Origin: Lachnospiraceae bacterium | Lineage (GTDB): Bacteria; Bacillota; Clostridia; Lachnospirales; Lachnospiraceae | DNA: 64,000 nt | NCBI GenBank assembly: GCA_016294075.1 | Contig: JAEDCQ010000002.1 | Span: 248,001 to 312,000, forward strand | Direction of reading: 5' to 3' | Program-made: the position numbers and the translations under genes | Shown here: positions 25,801-33,978 of the stretch, one piece after another | How positions within the stretch are numbered: the first letter of the stretch is position 1 | Layout: every line of letters begins with the position of its first letter | The notes under the pieces: model-generated | The model's input: only the letters and a program-made list of their open reading frames with translations | Told to the model about the DNA's origin: nothing | The model's database searches: none

Positions 25801-26540
25801 ATAGCAAGAAACCGGCAGAAACAAACAGTACGGAAGATAAGCTTCAGACAGTACGAATCAATATGCAGGAATCCACCATATTGAATGCGGATAAGCTTGC
25901 ACGTGTAAGAGAAAATGATAAGAATCTACAGTTAATGCTTGCAGATGATGTTACATGGAATATTGAAGTGGCAAGTATTAAAGATATTGCAGACCTGAAC
26001 GTTGATATGGCAGTATCTATCGGAAAGGCAGAGGTACCGGATAAAGTTATCGAGACGGTAGCGGCGGATTTCGATTATGAATTAATGTCACTGGAGCACG
26101 ACGGCGAATTTGGTTTTGAAGCGGTATTGACCATACCTGTAAAGAAACAGTATCATGGAATGCTGGCAAATCTGTTCTACTATAATCCGGCTTCAAAGGC
26201 GCTGGAATTCATAGATGCGGTGGAGGTTTCAGAGGATGGCTTTGCATCATTTACAATGCAGCATGCGTCAGACTATGTGATTGTATTTGCGGATGTATCC
26301 TTAGAGACTGTATCCGATGAGGCTGTGCCGGAAGAGTCGGTTACACAGCAGGAGGCGGTAGAAGCAGTAAGTACGCAGACACAGACTTCTGATTCTACAG
26401 GCGTTATAATTCTGATAGCTGTTCTTGTATTGCTGGCAGTTGTAGTTGTTGCTGTGGCACTTGTTTTGAAGAAACGTTCTGAAAAAGAAGATTACTTCTT
26501 TGATGAAGAAGATGACCTGACGGATGACAGAATAAAATAA
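22869..26540 (+). CDS. large modular cell-wall glucosaminidase, membrane-anchored
   Basis: A 1223-residue exported protein. Order: signal peptide (1-28, ending VYA); an SH3-like domain (about 70-135); a glucosaminidase domain (about 180-420; ISPILLASRIRQEQGTGG with the likely catalytic Glu, and YYNIGATGQT); a Big2-like Ig domain (about 455-540; TDSTVAKV-type core); MBG-like segments; two to three Cys/His-rich modules of the CxxCG and TYTEEI type (about 690-890); a long Ser/Pro/Glu/Gln linker; a beta domain; and a C-terminal helix (about 1175-1197) followed by a basic then acidic tail. It probably cleaves peptidoglycan glycan strands at the surface. ATG 22869 has AAAGG six bases upstream. A strong terminator follows. 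Confidence 0.8.
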   Translation: MNRKTWKKVIIYLLCFVYIWSTPLSVYAENGNEQTVEKATEYLSPYNTAVSKLDELLGEKEIYALVYLAEAYAVKEEPDIYSETLASVACGQEVQITGVSEDSGQNIWYEVSYAYDDGEIKGYIERGYLAFSDERLLEWEAEYVQSRAMRLFARSRTISYPDVEQFPESYRDALYELKSMHPDWTFVKMNTGIDWNYAISVECEGSRSLIWAASAKESWKNGMYDKNWAYCTPGIVKYYFDPRNSLTEEAVFQFEHLGFNASCNTEQTTQKAVDNTFMSGLIPDTTRTYAKVLTEIGANINISPILLASRIRQEQGTGGNSPLISGKYPGYEGLYNYYNIGATGQTTEAIAVSGLTKARELGWTDRITALSGGATFLLKNYIKRGQDTLYLQKFDVDSRYDGVLWHQYMQNIQAPTTEAKSTYNTYKKTGLLNDMPYVFRIPVFNNMPEYACVQPGSEDKITLSTTSLENLPVNQTAVLTTYINGAQNTSVAMQFTSSDTSVAKVDENGVITGISPGTATITCKKKENPDSANTVTCTVKVVKADISIENITIPSLDEIIYSPNTTLKNISLPQGFTWVDESIVPTVVNSGYSVTYNPDSSKYNSFVLTLPLKVKKAEINQSDISLPKNLTATAGEQLKSIALPSGFTWEEPDTILPKKTGTYSYKASYCQDVANYEILTGISLSVTIVCKTHEFGEWTGTHADCVNDGNLVRSCDICGEKEVLKEAAKGHTYESKVTKQPTTTSSGIRTFTCKECNDTYTEEIPKLEAAHKHSYTETITKEATCTQKGEKTFTCSCKDSYKETIEALGHDIVNGACQRCEYVEPSLPSHTHSYTSSTQTATCTKAGVIIYTCSCGDMYTEEIKALGHDMKNGKCTRCDYTEVPPENPPASSEAESKPETKPQPSESSKEETKPDSSKEEAKPSNNSSGSNTASAGSSENKEEPSGEMPQSQAQQQNNSATPVQSETGNNQQSQTASNSKKPAETNSTEDKLQTVRINMQESTILNADKLARVRENDKNLQLMLADDVTWNIEVASIKDIADLNVDMAVSIGKAEVPDKVIETVAADFDYELMSLEHDGEFGFEAVLTIPVKKQYHGMLANLFYYNPASKALEFIDAVEVSEDGFASFTMQHASDYVIVFADVSLETVSDEAVPEESVTQQEAVEAVSTQTQTSDSTGVIILIAVLVLLAVVVVAVALVLKKRSEKEDYFFDEEDDLTDDRIK

Positions 26541-26554
26541 CAGCAATTGCAATC

Positions 26555-26599
26555 TACCCCTATAGTAGAGTATAATACTTTACTGTAGGGGTATTTTTA
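26555..26599 (+). terminator. strong rho-independent terminator
   Basis: A long near-perfect stem (26555-26573 with 26575-26593) is followed by TTTTTAT. It closes the glucosaminidase transcription unit. Confidence 0.85.
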
Positions 26600-26617
26600 T
26601 AGATACAGGAGTGAAAG

Positions 26618-28084
26618 ATGTTATTTAATTCCTATATTTTTATTTTCCTGTTTTTCCCATTATGTTTATTGGGTTTTTATTTATTGAAAAAAGTAAATGC
26701 AGTGTCAGCAAAGATATGGCTGATTGGTTTTTCGCTCTGGTTTTACGGATATTTTAATATCCGTTATTTGTGTATCATGATATTTTCCATTTTGGTAAAC
26801 TTCGGGATATATCAGTTGATTATGCATGCAGATTTTGCTATGAAAACGGGCAAAATAAATAAAAAGAAATGGATATTGACCGCAGGAGTAAGTGTCAACT
26901 TGCTTCTGTTGTTTTATTTTAAATATTTTGATTTTTTTGTGGAAAATATTAATGCTGTTTTCAAAACCTCATTTGCTTTGCAAAATATTTTACTGCCGCT
27001 TGGAATCAGCTTTTTTACCTTCCAGCAGATTTCTTTTTTGGCAGATGCCTACCGTGGTGAGCTCAAACAGTGCGGTTTTGTGGATTATGCGCTGTTTGTA
27101 TCCTTTTTCCCGCAGTTGATTGCAGGCCCGATTGTGACGCATGATGAGATGCTGCCGCAGTTTCGGGAAATCGGAAAGAAGCGGTTTGATGAAGACGGCT
27201 TCTGCCGTGGCCTTTTTATATTTGTGCTTGGTATGGGGAAAAAGGTCCTGATTGCAGATACATTCGGTATTGCGGTGGATTCTGGATATGCAGCGGTGGC
27301 AGAATTAGGAAGCATCGATGCCGTTTTAGTTATGCTGTTTTATACCCTGCAGCTTTATTTTGATTTCAGCGGCTATTGTGATATGGCAATCGGTATCGGA
27401 AAAATGCTGGGAATTACAATTCCAATAAACTTCAATTCTCCGTATAAAGCATGTAATATTATTGATTTCTGGAAGAGATGGCATATTACGCTCTCGCGTT
27501 TCTTTACAAAAAACATTTATATTCCTCTCGGGGGAAACCGAAAAGGAAATGTGCGCATGTATGCCAATTTATTTCTCGTATTCCTTTTAAGCGGAATCTG
27601 GCACGGAGCCGGTTGGAATTTTATTCTCTGGGGTGTGATGCATGGAGTCTTATATTGTATAACCAGGTGGATGCAGAAACGGAAGATGAAAAATGGAAAT
27701 GTTTTTTTAACGTTTCTGTTTGTAAATATTGCATGGGTATTTTTCCGCAGTGAATCAATAGGACAGGCAGTTCTTCTTTTGAAACGCATTGTAACAGGCG
27801 GCATTTCGGTTCCGATGGAAGCCATTGCGGATGCGTTTAATCTGGATGAATTCTGGTATGTAATGAAAGTATTGCATCTGACCGATTTTTCATTCAGCAA
27901 ATATATTTTAATGGTGGTATTTACGCTTGTCATTCTTCTTATGGTTTTCTTTGGCAAAAATGTGCAGGAACTTGCGCAAAAATGGAAGCTGTCCGCTGTC
28001 AGCGCAGTGGTGATAGGTGTGGTGTTTGTCTGGTGCGTAGTTTCGTTATCGGGTGTAAGTACATTCTTGTATTTTAATTTCTAG
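26618..28084 (+). CDS. MBOAT O-acyltransferase (AlgI-like)
   Basis: A 488-residue polytopic membrane protein of the MBOAT family. LQLYFDFSGYCDMAIG, IIDFWKRWHITLSRFF (with the conserved Trp/His) and LSGIWHGAGWNFILWG (with the catalytic His, about residue 328) are present. Such proteins move acetyl groups across the membrane to surface polysaccharide together with an SGNH partner. The next gene has an SGNH-like layout, so the two form an O-acetylation pair. AGGAG precedes ATG 26618. A deletion remnant of a related gene is at 4682. Confidence 0.85.
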   Translation: MLFNSYIFIFLFFPLCLLGFYLLKKVNAVSAKIWLIGFSLWFYGYFNIRYLCIMIFSILVNFGIYQLIMHADFAMKTGKINKKKWILTAGVSVNLLLLFYFKYFDFFVENINAVFKTSFALQNILLPLGISFFTFQQISFLADAYRGELKQCGFVDYALFVSFFPQLIAGPIVTHDEMLPQFREIGKKRFDEDGFCRGLFIFVLGMGKKVLIADTFGIAVDSGYAAVAELGSIDAVLVMLFYTLQLYFDFSGYCDMAIGIGKMLGITIPINFNSPYKACNIIDFWKRWHITLSRFFTKNIYIPLGGNRKGNVRMYANLFLVFLLSGIWHGAGWNFILWGVMHGVLYCITRWMQKRKMKNGNVFLTFLFVNIAWVFFRSESIGQAVLLLKRIVTGGISVPMEAIADAFNLDEFWYVMKVLHLTDFSFSKYILMVVFTLVILLMVFFGKNVQELAQKWKLSAVSAVVIGVVFVWCVVSLSGVSTFLYFNF

Positions 28085-28143
28085 GCTGATAAGACGAAGT
28101 GCCAAGCAATCCGTTGTTTGGCAATTTGAGAAAGGCAAAATAG

Positions 28144-29205
28144 ATGAGTAAATGTAAAAAATGGCTTATTACATTTGGTCTGGTAATAATGCTCGGCCTG
28201 CTTTTAACAGCAGGTCTGACGGTATATGTAGATCCGTTTTTTCAATATCATAAGCCTCTTTCATGGTTCCCGTATTTGGTGGACCATCAGGTGAATATGA
28301 ATCCCGGTCTTGCAAAGAATATGGATTATGACAGTATTTTACTGGGATCTTCTATGACAGTCAGCTTTAATACGGACTGGTTTAATGAGGAAATGGGGCT
28401 GAGGACACAAAAGCTGAGCTATAACGGGGCGTATCCGAAGGACCAATCTAATATCATGGATATTGTTTTTAAGGCGAAGGGAAATCAGGTAACAGACGTT
28501 TTTCTGGGAATCGATGAGATGAATTATTCCGCAGATACGGACCAGACAAAGTTTCCTGTTCCCGAATATCTGTATGATGACAATTATCTGAATGATGTGC
28601 AATATATTTGGAATAAGGACGTGCTACTCAATTATATTTTACGGCCGCTTGTGGATACGAAGGACAAATCGGACTGGAATATGATTTACAAGCCGTGGTG
28701 GCAGGATGAACATTACCAGAAAGCAATCGTGCTCATGTATTATGAGCCGGCAGAGGAGTCGGATGTATATGTAGCTCCCGATACATATACGGAAGCAATC
28801 GGAGAAAATCTTGATGTGAATATTATACCGTATATCGAGGCACATCCGGAAACAACGTTTCATATTTTTTATCCGCCTTATAGTATTTTATATTGGTATG
28901 ATGTGGTAAGGCAGCAGGAACTGGATGCCGTGATAGAAAAATATCGGTATATGACAAACCGTTTATTGGAATATAATAATGTAGAGATATATTTTTTCCA
29001 AAATCAGGAGGAGATTATCTGTGACCTGAATAACTATGCGGATTATACGCACTATCATGGCAGAATCTGCAATTATATGGTAAAATGTTTTGCAAATGGT
29101 CAGAGACGTGTTACAAAAGAAAATCTGGAAGAAGAATTGTCCGTTTTGCACGAATTGGCAGAAAATTATGATTATGAAGCTATTTGGGATGATTGGTACA
29201 ATTAA
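28144..29205 (+). CDS. SGNH-like extracytoplasmic partner of the MBOAT
   Basis: A 353-residue protein with an N-terminal membrane anchor (about 7-29). It has a block-I-like LLGSSMTVSFN (S69/S70) and a late ADYTHYHGR (D-x-x-H) near residue 300, so the SGNH catalytic pattern seems present with GSS in place of GDS. Its place 59 bases after the MBOAT parallels AlgJ/AlgX and DltD partners that finish acyl transfer outside the membrane. The middle of the protein has no recognised domain. Confidence 0.65.
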   Translation: MSKCKKWLITFGLVIMLGLLLTAGLTVYVDPFFQYHKPLSWFPYLVDHQVNMNPGLAKNMDYDSILLGSSMTVSFNTDWFNEEMGLRTQKLSYNGAYPKDQSNIMDIVFKAKGNQVTDVFLGIDEMNYSADTDQTKFPVPEYLYDDNYLNDVQYIWNKDVLLNYILRPLVDTKDKSDWNMIYKPWWQDEHYQKAIVLMYYEPAEESDVYVAPDTYTEAIGENLDVNIIPYIEAHPETTFHIFYPPYSILYWYDVVRQQELDAVIEKYRYMTNRLLEYNNVEIYFFQNQEEIICDLNNYADYTHYHGRICNYMVKCFANGQRRVTKENLEEELSVLHELAENYDYEAIWDDWYN

Positions 29206-29238
29206 TCCAATTAATCCGGCTTTAGGATTAGGAAAGGC

Positions 29239-30306
29239 ATGGGTATTTTTGTGTTAGGGCAGATTTTGACTTTAATACTTTTATTGGGAATTATCCCCTT
29301 ATGTATCGGAATGATTCCGGTTAATTTAATTGAAAATCGCCATAGAAGCATTGGCGTGACCTATATAGCAGGTTTTATTTCGATGCTTGCTGTTTTTCAA
29401 ATTATAACAGTGCCGATTGTTATTCTTGCTCCGTATGGTTTTAAGATTATTGTGCCGTTATTCTCCATCCTTACGGTATTATTGGGGGCTGTCGGAATAT
29501 ATATGACAGTACGGTCTGCAAGAAAAGAGCCGTTTAGCAGAGAATGTGAAGCATTTCCGTTTTCTGAGGAAAAACCACTGTGGTTATTTGTTTTATTACT
29601 GATTGGTTTTCAGATGTTTATGGCATTCACGCTTACCTCGTTTGATGGAGATGATGCATACTATGTGGTTCATTCGGTTCTTACCGATGAAACAGATACT
29701 TTGTATAGAATACGCCCGTATACAGGCCTGTCAACAGGTATGGATCTGCGGCATTCTCTCGCGGTATTTCCGATTTGGATTGCTTATATTGCCAGAATGA
29801 GCGGCATTCATGCAACGATTATTGCTCATTCCGTGCTGCCGCTTATTTTGATTCCGGTTACCTATTGGATATATCTTGAGATTGGCAAGAAGCTGTTAAA
29901 AAGAGATATTCACAAGCTTCCGGTTTTTATGATTTTTATCTGTATAATGCAGATTTTCGGTAATGTCTCCATTTATACGAATGCAACCTTTTTCCTTACA
30001 AGAACATGGCAGGGAAAATCGATGCTTGCCAATGTAGTGCTGCCCGCCATATTCTGGTTGATTCTTTGGATATTTGACAGTGAGAATTATGATAAGGAAT
30101 ATCGGCTTGGATTATGGATTCTGCTGCTCCTTACTAATTTTGTGGCGGCAATGTCCAGTACGGCAAGTGTGTTCCTGGCAGCAATGCTGATTGGTGTCAC
30201 AGGAATTGTTTTGGGGATTCGGGAAAAAAATATACAGATACCGTTACGGCTGATGATATGCTGCATGCCGCTTGTGTTATACGGTGTGCTGTTCTTACTG
30301 ATATAA
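29239..30306 (+). CDS. polytopic membrane protein, DUF6077-like
   Basis: A 355-residue membrane protein with about nine hydrophobic helices and an extracytoplasmic loop with TSFDGDDAYYVVHSVLTD and YTGLSTGMDLRH. This resembles DUF6077 proteins, which have a GT-C-like look (acidic DGDD motif in the first large loop), so it may be a lipid-sugar-dependent glycosyltransferase. It lies 33 bases after the SGNH gene and 28 before the next membrane gene. The family assignment is from memory of layout and is only moderately secure. Confidence 0.6.
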   Translation: MGIFVLGQILTLILLLGIIPLCIGMIPVNLIENRHRSIGVTYIAGFISMLAVFQIITVPIVILAPYGFKIIVPLFSILTVLLGAVGIYMTVRSARKEPFSRECEAFPFSEEKPLWLFVLLLIGFQMFMAFTLTSFDGDDAYYVVHSVLTDETDTLYRIRPYTGLSTGMDLRHSLAVFPIWIAYIARMSGIHATIIAHSVLPLILIPVTYWIYLEIGKKLLKRDIHKLPVFMIFICIMQIFGNVSIYTNATFFLTRTWQGKSMLANVVLPAIFWLILWIFDSENYDKEYRLGLWILLLLTNFVAAMSSTASVFLAAMLIGVTGIVLGIREKNIQIPLRLMICCMPLVLYGVLFLLI

Positions 30307-30334
30307 TAAGGTAATAGATTGTGGAGAGATTCTG

Positions 30335-31096
30335 ATGCAGACAATTATGACGATTTTTAAAGATTACGGGGGAAGCGGATATTTTTCGATTTTGTTTCTG
30401 CTTGCTTTGATTTATCTGGGGTTTACGGAAGAAGACCGACGTATTAAGACATTATTTGTTTATATTCCTGCAGTGATTTTAATTCTTTTCTTTCTGCCGC
30501 CTTTTTATATTCTTTATAACAGGCTGGATGAAGGAACCTATTATAGAATTTTGTGGTTGCTGCCAATGACGATAGTCATTGCATACGCAGGATGCAGGAT
30601 AATCGGGCGGCATGTAAAAGCAGGTGTGCTGTTAGGATGTCTTGTTCTGATTATCAGCGGAAATTATGTGTATAACAGTCAGCACATCACTCCGGCAGAA
30701 AACTTGTATCATCTGCCTCAGGAAACGATTGAAATCTGTGATCTAATTCGTCCTGCCGAAGGAGAAGAACGTGTATGGGCATTATTTCCCGCCGAGCAGG
30801 TACATTTTGTCAGACAGTATACAACTACCATCCAAATGCCGTTTGGACGTGATAACCTGGTGGAATCATGGGACCGCATCATTCATCCTCTCTACACGCT
30901 GTTACAGCAGGAAGTAATTCCGGCAGAGGAATTATCCGAGCTTTCTATTGAAAGCGAGTGCCATTATATTATTCTGCTTAAGTCAATGAAAATAGACGGA
31001 AATCTCAAAGATTACGGAATCGTACAGATTGGCGAGACGGAAAACTATCTTGTATATCGCAATACTCCGGTAGAGTTTTATGAGTATGGAAATTAG
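30335..31096 (+). CDS. membrane protein, companion of the DUF6077-like protein
   Basis: A 253-residue protein with about four N-terminal membrane helices (FSILFLLALIYLGF; VYIPAVILILFFLPPFYILY; DEGTYYRILWLLPMTIVIAYAG) and a soluble C-terminal half. It has its own start and ribosome site (GGAGAG seven bases upstream). Its helices resemble the C-terminal half of larger DUF6077-like proteins, so the two genes may encode halves of one functional unit. It ends the plus-strand operon beginning at 26618. Confidence 0.6.
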   Translation: MQTIMTIFKDYGGSGYFSILFLLALIYLGFTEEDRRIKTLFVYIPAVILILFFLPPFYILYNRLDEGTYYRILWLLPMTIVIAYAGCRIIGRHVKAGVLLGCLVLIISGNYVYNSQHITPAENLYHLPQETIEICDLIRPAEGEERVWALFPAEQVHFVRQYTTTIQMPFGRDNLVESWDRIIHPLYTLLQQEVIPAEELSELSIESECHYIILLKSMKIDGNLKDYGIVQIGETENYLVYRNTPVEFYEYGN

Positions 31097-31154
31097 ATAT
31101 TCCACATAGTCCAATTGTGCTGGAAAAACAAGCTTTTTCACTTCAAAATCAGGC

Positions 31155-31200
31155 ACATTTGGGCTATATTACATAAGAATTTATAAAATAGCCCAAATGT
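31155..31200. repeat. isolated TTGGGC-N26-GCCCAA inverted element between convergent genes
   Basis: A perfect 13-bp inverted repeat (31155-31167 with 31188-31200) contains TTGGGC and GCCCAA spanning exactly 38 bases (31159-31196), the same span as the six units in the CotH leaders. No T-tract follows on either strand. It may terminate transcription, but the shared geometry suggests a dispersed element. Confidence 0.75.
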
Positions 31201-31223
31201 AAAATTCAACTTTCTTAAAAGCA

Positions 31224-32723
31224 TTATTCTTTATCTTTCTTTTTCATTTCTTTCAATGGAAATACATGCAAATCACTTCTGGTAATGAAGGAGCGGATTT
31301 CCTTATCCCGGTATGTCTGGAGAAGAAAATGATTTCTACGGTCAAACAGCAAACGTATCTTCTTGGTGTAGATATCGGAATCCGGTAAATATTCGTATAT
31401 TTGCAGAGATGCCTTATATTTTCTTTTTAGATTCCAAATGTCCATGAGCCCGATACCGCTTCCGCCGGAATCGGCGTGGGTAGTATGCTGACAATTCCCG
31501 AAATCCTGATAAACAGCCGGTTCAAATGGAATGCCGCTGTCATAAAGGTCTATAAACAGGCATCCCTGTAGAAATCCTATATGTAAAAATATTTCCCGGT
31601 GCGATGCGTCTTTTACTGCAATAATGGCATTCTCAATTAAATCCGAGAGAAGATTGAGCATGTCACGTTCATGAATAAATCCCACTATTGCATCTTTTAT
31701 ATCGTTGTCAAATCTCAGATTATAGGTAATGTTGAATTTCTCAGCGCGTTTTTCCATATAAAGAATGACAGCATCAACGGAATAGATACCTATCTTTGGA
31801 TGAAAAACGGTGTTTTTCTGATAGTTGCTGATAATACCCTCTCTTTCTGCCGACATAGACTGTAACTGGGAAAGGAGGTCGGCACCAAATTGTCTGGCTT
31901 CTTCTGCTTCCATAGTAGGCGCTTCGAGAAGATAGGAATGCAGTGCCATTTCCATTGCAGGTATAAGCTTGTTGTCCTTATGAATAACTTTAGACAGGTA
32001 ATCATTGTTCGTATTTAGCTTTTCAATTTCCTGCTCATTATCTGAAATCCTTTTATAGAGTGATTCAACTTCATCCATACGTAGCTTCTGCACATAGTCA
32101 AGCGTAATTCTCCTGCGCCACCAAAATAAAAGAAGAAAAGCAAGGAAGAGGATGAAGAGAAGAACAGAGGTATGTATAAATATAGAAGAAGGGGGTGCAA
32201 TGCTAAAGTAAACTAATAAAAAAAATATAGCTAAACATGATAGTGTACCTATATTCATCAAACGACTATGAAGTATAAAAGGCATACCTTTACGTAGCCG
32301 CTTTATGTGAAATAGTATATGAACGAGGAAATACTGTATAATGCCGCCTAAAAATATGCAAAATGGATTAATGAGCACAATACTTTTTCTGGGGAAAAAA
32401 GATATAATAATACTTAAAAAAAATCCAGAGATAACGAGTGAAAAATAACTTATAGAAAAAGAAACAAACGATATAGATAAAACCAAGGAACTCTTGGTCT
32501 TGGAAAGTATGAGCATAAAAATAAAGAAACTGAAGAAGAAAAAAACTAATCTAAATATCAGATTGCAATCTTGAGTAAAAAAAGAGATTAAACTCGCGAA
32601 AATAAGAGAGAAAGATAGGGAAGATATTTGGAAACACTTTTGGTTCATATCTATATTAGTTATTTTAGTAAACACATAAATACAACAATACATAGAGAAA
32701 AAATATCTAAGAAATATATCCAT
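31224..32723 (-). CDS. GHKL sensor histidine kinase, AgrC-like layout
   Basis: A 499-residue kinase with six or more N-terminal membrane helices (to about 215), a helical linker, a phospho-acceptor region with IHKDNKLIPAM (His near 265), and a GHKL ATPase domain with the N-box NLLSDLIENAII, G1 IDLYDSGIPF and G2 GGSGIGL. Multi-helix sensors of this kind detect peptides or membrane signals. ATG 32723 has AAGGGGGA five bases upstream, better than the frame start at 32789. It is on the same strand as the Spo0A-like regulator upstream, which is probably its partner, with a small peptide ORF on the opposite strand between them. Confidence 0.8.
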   Translation of the reverse strand: MDIFLRYFFSMYCCIYVFTKITNIDMNQKCFQISSLSFSLIFASLISFFTQDCNLIFRLVFFFFSFFIFMLILSKTKSSLVLSISFVSFSISYFSLVISGFFLSIIISFFPRKSIVLINPFCIFLGGIIQYFLVHILFHIKRLRKGMPFILHSRLMNIGTLSCLAIFFLLVYFSIAPPSSIFIHTSVLLFILFLAFLLLFWWRRRITLDYVQKLRMDEVESLYKRISDNEQEIEKLNTNNDYLSKVIHKDNKLIPAMEMALHSYLLEAPTMEAEEARQFGADLLSQLQSMSAEREGIISNYQKNTVFHPKIGIYSVDAVILYMEKRAEKFNITYNLRFDNDIKDAIVGFIHERDMLNLLSDLIENAIIAVKDASHREIFLHIGFLQGCLFIDLYDSGIPFEPAVYQDFGNCQHTTHADSGGSGIGLMDIWNLKRKYKASLQIYEYLPDSDIYTKKIRLLFDRRNHFLLQTYRDKEIRSFITRSDLHVFPLKEMKKKDKE

Positions 32724-32798
32724 AAATTCCCCCTTAAAACCTACAAATACCAATACAAAATAGAGGATAGACACTAATATAAATAACATCGTATAAAA

Positions 32799-32835
32799 AC
32801 ATATACTTTTCCCAAAAAGGAGGGAAAGTATATGT
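32799..32835 (+). promoter_or_regulatory. hairpin that would hide the ribosome site of a 16-residue ORF
   Basis: ACATATACTTTTCCC (32799-32813) pairs with GGGAAAGTATATGT (32822-32835). The loop and stem contain AGGAGG (32818-32823), and the stem contains the ATG at 32832. The folded RNA would block translation. A -35/-10-like pair (TAGACA 32768, TATAAA 32792, 18-base spacer) lies just upstream. Confidence 0.5.
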
Positions 32836-32882
32836 TAGAACAAATTATTGAAAATTGGTTTGCATTTATTATGTTCTTTTAG
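32832..32882 (+). CDS. 16-residue hydrophobic peptide ORF between kinase and regulator
   Basis: ATG 32832 encodes MLEQIIENWFAFIMFF and stops at 32882. AGGAGGG lies eight bases upstream. The peptide is too short for ordinary gene calling, has an acidic, helical start and an aromatic hydrophobic end, and lies between a GHKL kinase and a Spo0A-like regulator on the opposite strand. It could be a signal peptide, a small membrane-active peptide or a leader peptide. No AgrB-like processing gene is present. Confidence 0.45.
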   Translation: MLEQIIENWFAFIMFF

Positions 32883-32890
32883 GAACAGCA

Positions 32891-32913
32891 CCGCCTGAGG
32901 TTTCCTCAGGCGG
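32891..32913. terminator. GC-rich hairpin after the peptide ORF
   Basis: A 10-bp perfect stem (CCGCCTGAGG 32891-32900 with 32904-32913) has a TTT loop. There is no T-tract on the plus strand. It may end the short transcript or stabilise its 3' end. Confidence 0.45.
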
Positions 32914-32998
32914 TAACATCCTAAAACAGCCTGCGGCAAGAGCGTGAAAGATTAATATACTCAAAAAATGTGTTATTTTGCAGTGGAACACTCATATC

Positions 32999-33811
32999 TT
33001 AAAAATTCTTTATTTCCGTCTTTAGCAATCCCGCATAATAAAACACAAATTCCATAATAGTTGGTACACCTCTGCATGAATGGGTTTTGGCAGTATAATG
33101 CGCTTCTAATTCCTCGACAGGAAAAGTACGCCAGGCACGGTTGATGGCATTCTGCATGGCCCGTTCAACGCTGGAATCGCTTTTGCGGTATTTTTCAGCT
33201 ATGACGGCCGGCAGATTAGCCTCCGGTTTGTTATATGTGATTAGAATAGCATCAGCCAGATATTGATATCCAACATTTTTGCGGCTTATACCGACTAAAT
33301 CCAGTTCCCTGAAGATTCTCTGTGTAAGCTTTCTCTGTTTTTCTTCAGGTGACGCGTTTACAGCAGAATTCTGCTGTTGCAGACTCCGGTTAGCGAGCAG
33401 GGTTTCCTGTATCATAAGGAGAAAATCTATGGCTTTTTTACCGGAGTAATCCTTTTCATGCTTTGACATGATAAAATCGGCACCGAATTTTCTGGCAGTC
33501 TCATAGGTGATACTACTTGAATTATTTGTTGTGACAAGGATATACGGCTGGTATCCGATAGATAGTCCGGAAAGACTTTGAAGGAAGGACAGACCGTTTC
33601 CGCCGCCATGATGAAGTTCTAAATCCAAAATGACTGCATCCGGAAGATACTGCCGGACCATTTCTAAGGCTTCAAAAGAATTACCTGTAATCCCTGCGAG
33701 TGTAATGCCATCACATTTATCTACATAGTTCTCAATTACTTCACAGGCGGCCCTGTCATCTTCTACTAACAATACACTTAAGGTATGGTCCATATATTCG
33801 TTTGTATTCAT
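32999..33811 (-). CDS. response regulator with Spo0A-like DNA-binding domain
   Basis: A 270-residue regulator. The receiver domain has D18-D19, the phospho-acceptor D63 in VILDLELHHG, and LVTTNNSS and MSKHEKDY in the places of the conserved Ser/Thr and Lys. The C-terminal domain (about 155-265; LTQRIFRELDLVGISRKNVGYQYLADAI and SSVERAMQNAINRAWR) resembles the Spo0A output domain that binds TTGTCGA boxes. Such a pair of boxes lies just upstream of its own start, so it may regulate itself and the divergent LytTR gene. ATG 33811 has AAAGGAAA seven bases upstream. It may be a Spo0A paralogue rather than the sporulation master regulator. Confidence 0.8.
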   Translation of the reverse strand: MNTNEYMDHTLSVLLVEDDRAACEVIENYVDKCDGITLAGITGNSFEALEMVRQYLPDAVILDLELHHGGGNGLSFLQSLSGLSIGYQPYILVTTNNSSSITYETARKFGADFIMSKHEKDYSGKKAIDFLLMIQETLLANRSLQQQNSAVNASPEEKQRKLTQRIFRELDLVGISRKNVGYQYLADAILITYNKPEANLPAVIAEKYRKSDSSVERAMQNAINRAWRTFPVEELEAHYTAKTHSCRGVPTIMEFVFYYAGLLKTEIKNF

Positions 33812-33879
33812 ACGTGTTTCCTTTCTGTCGCAAACTTTCCAATTACCATTATATTCCATTTCCCGACCGGACACAATAA

Positions 33880-33919
33880 TTGTCGACAGTAACCAACAGA
33901 ATCTAACAGGAATCGACAA
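33880..33919. promoter_or_regulatory. inverted pair of Spo0A-type boxes between divergent regulators
   Basis: TTGTCGA (33880-33886) and TCGACAA (33913-33919) match the core of Spo0A boxes and face each other, 33 bases apart, in the 167-base gap between the Spo0A-like gene and the LytTR gene. Confidence 0.6.
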
Positions 33920-33978
33920 CAATAACTAAGTATGTATAGAAAAAGAAAGGAGTACAATCAAGAAAAAAGAGGAAAAAT

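Noticed and set aside
32832..32882. AgrD-type cyclic peptide precursor
   Set aside because: There is no Cys or Ser in a plausible thiolactone position, no AgrB protease nearby, and the peptide is too short. It was kept only as an unassigned small ORF.
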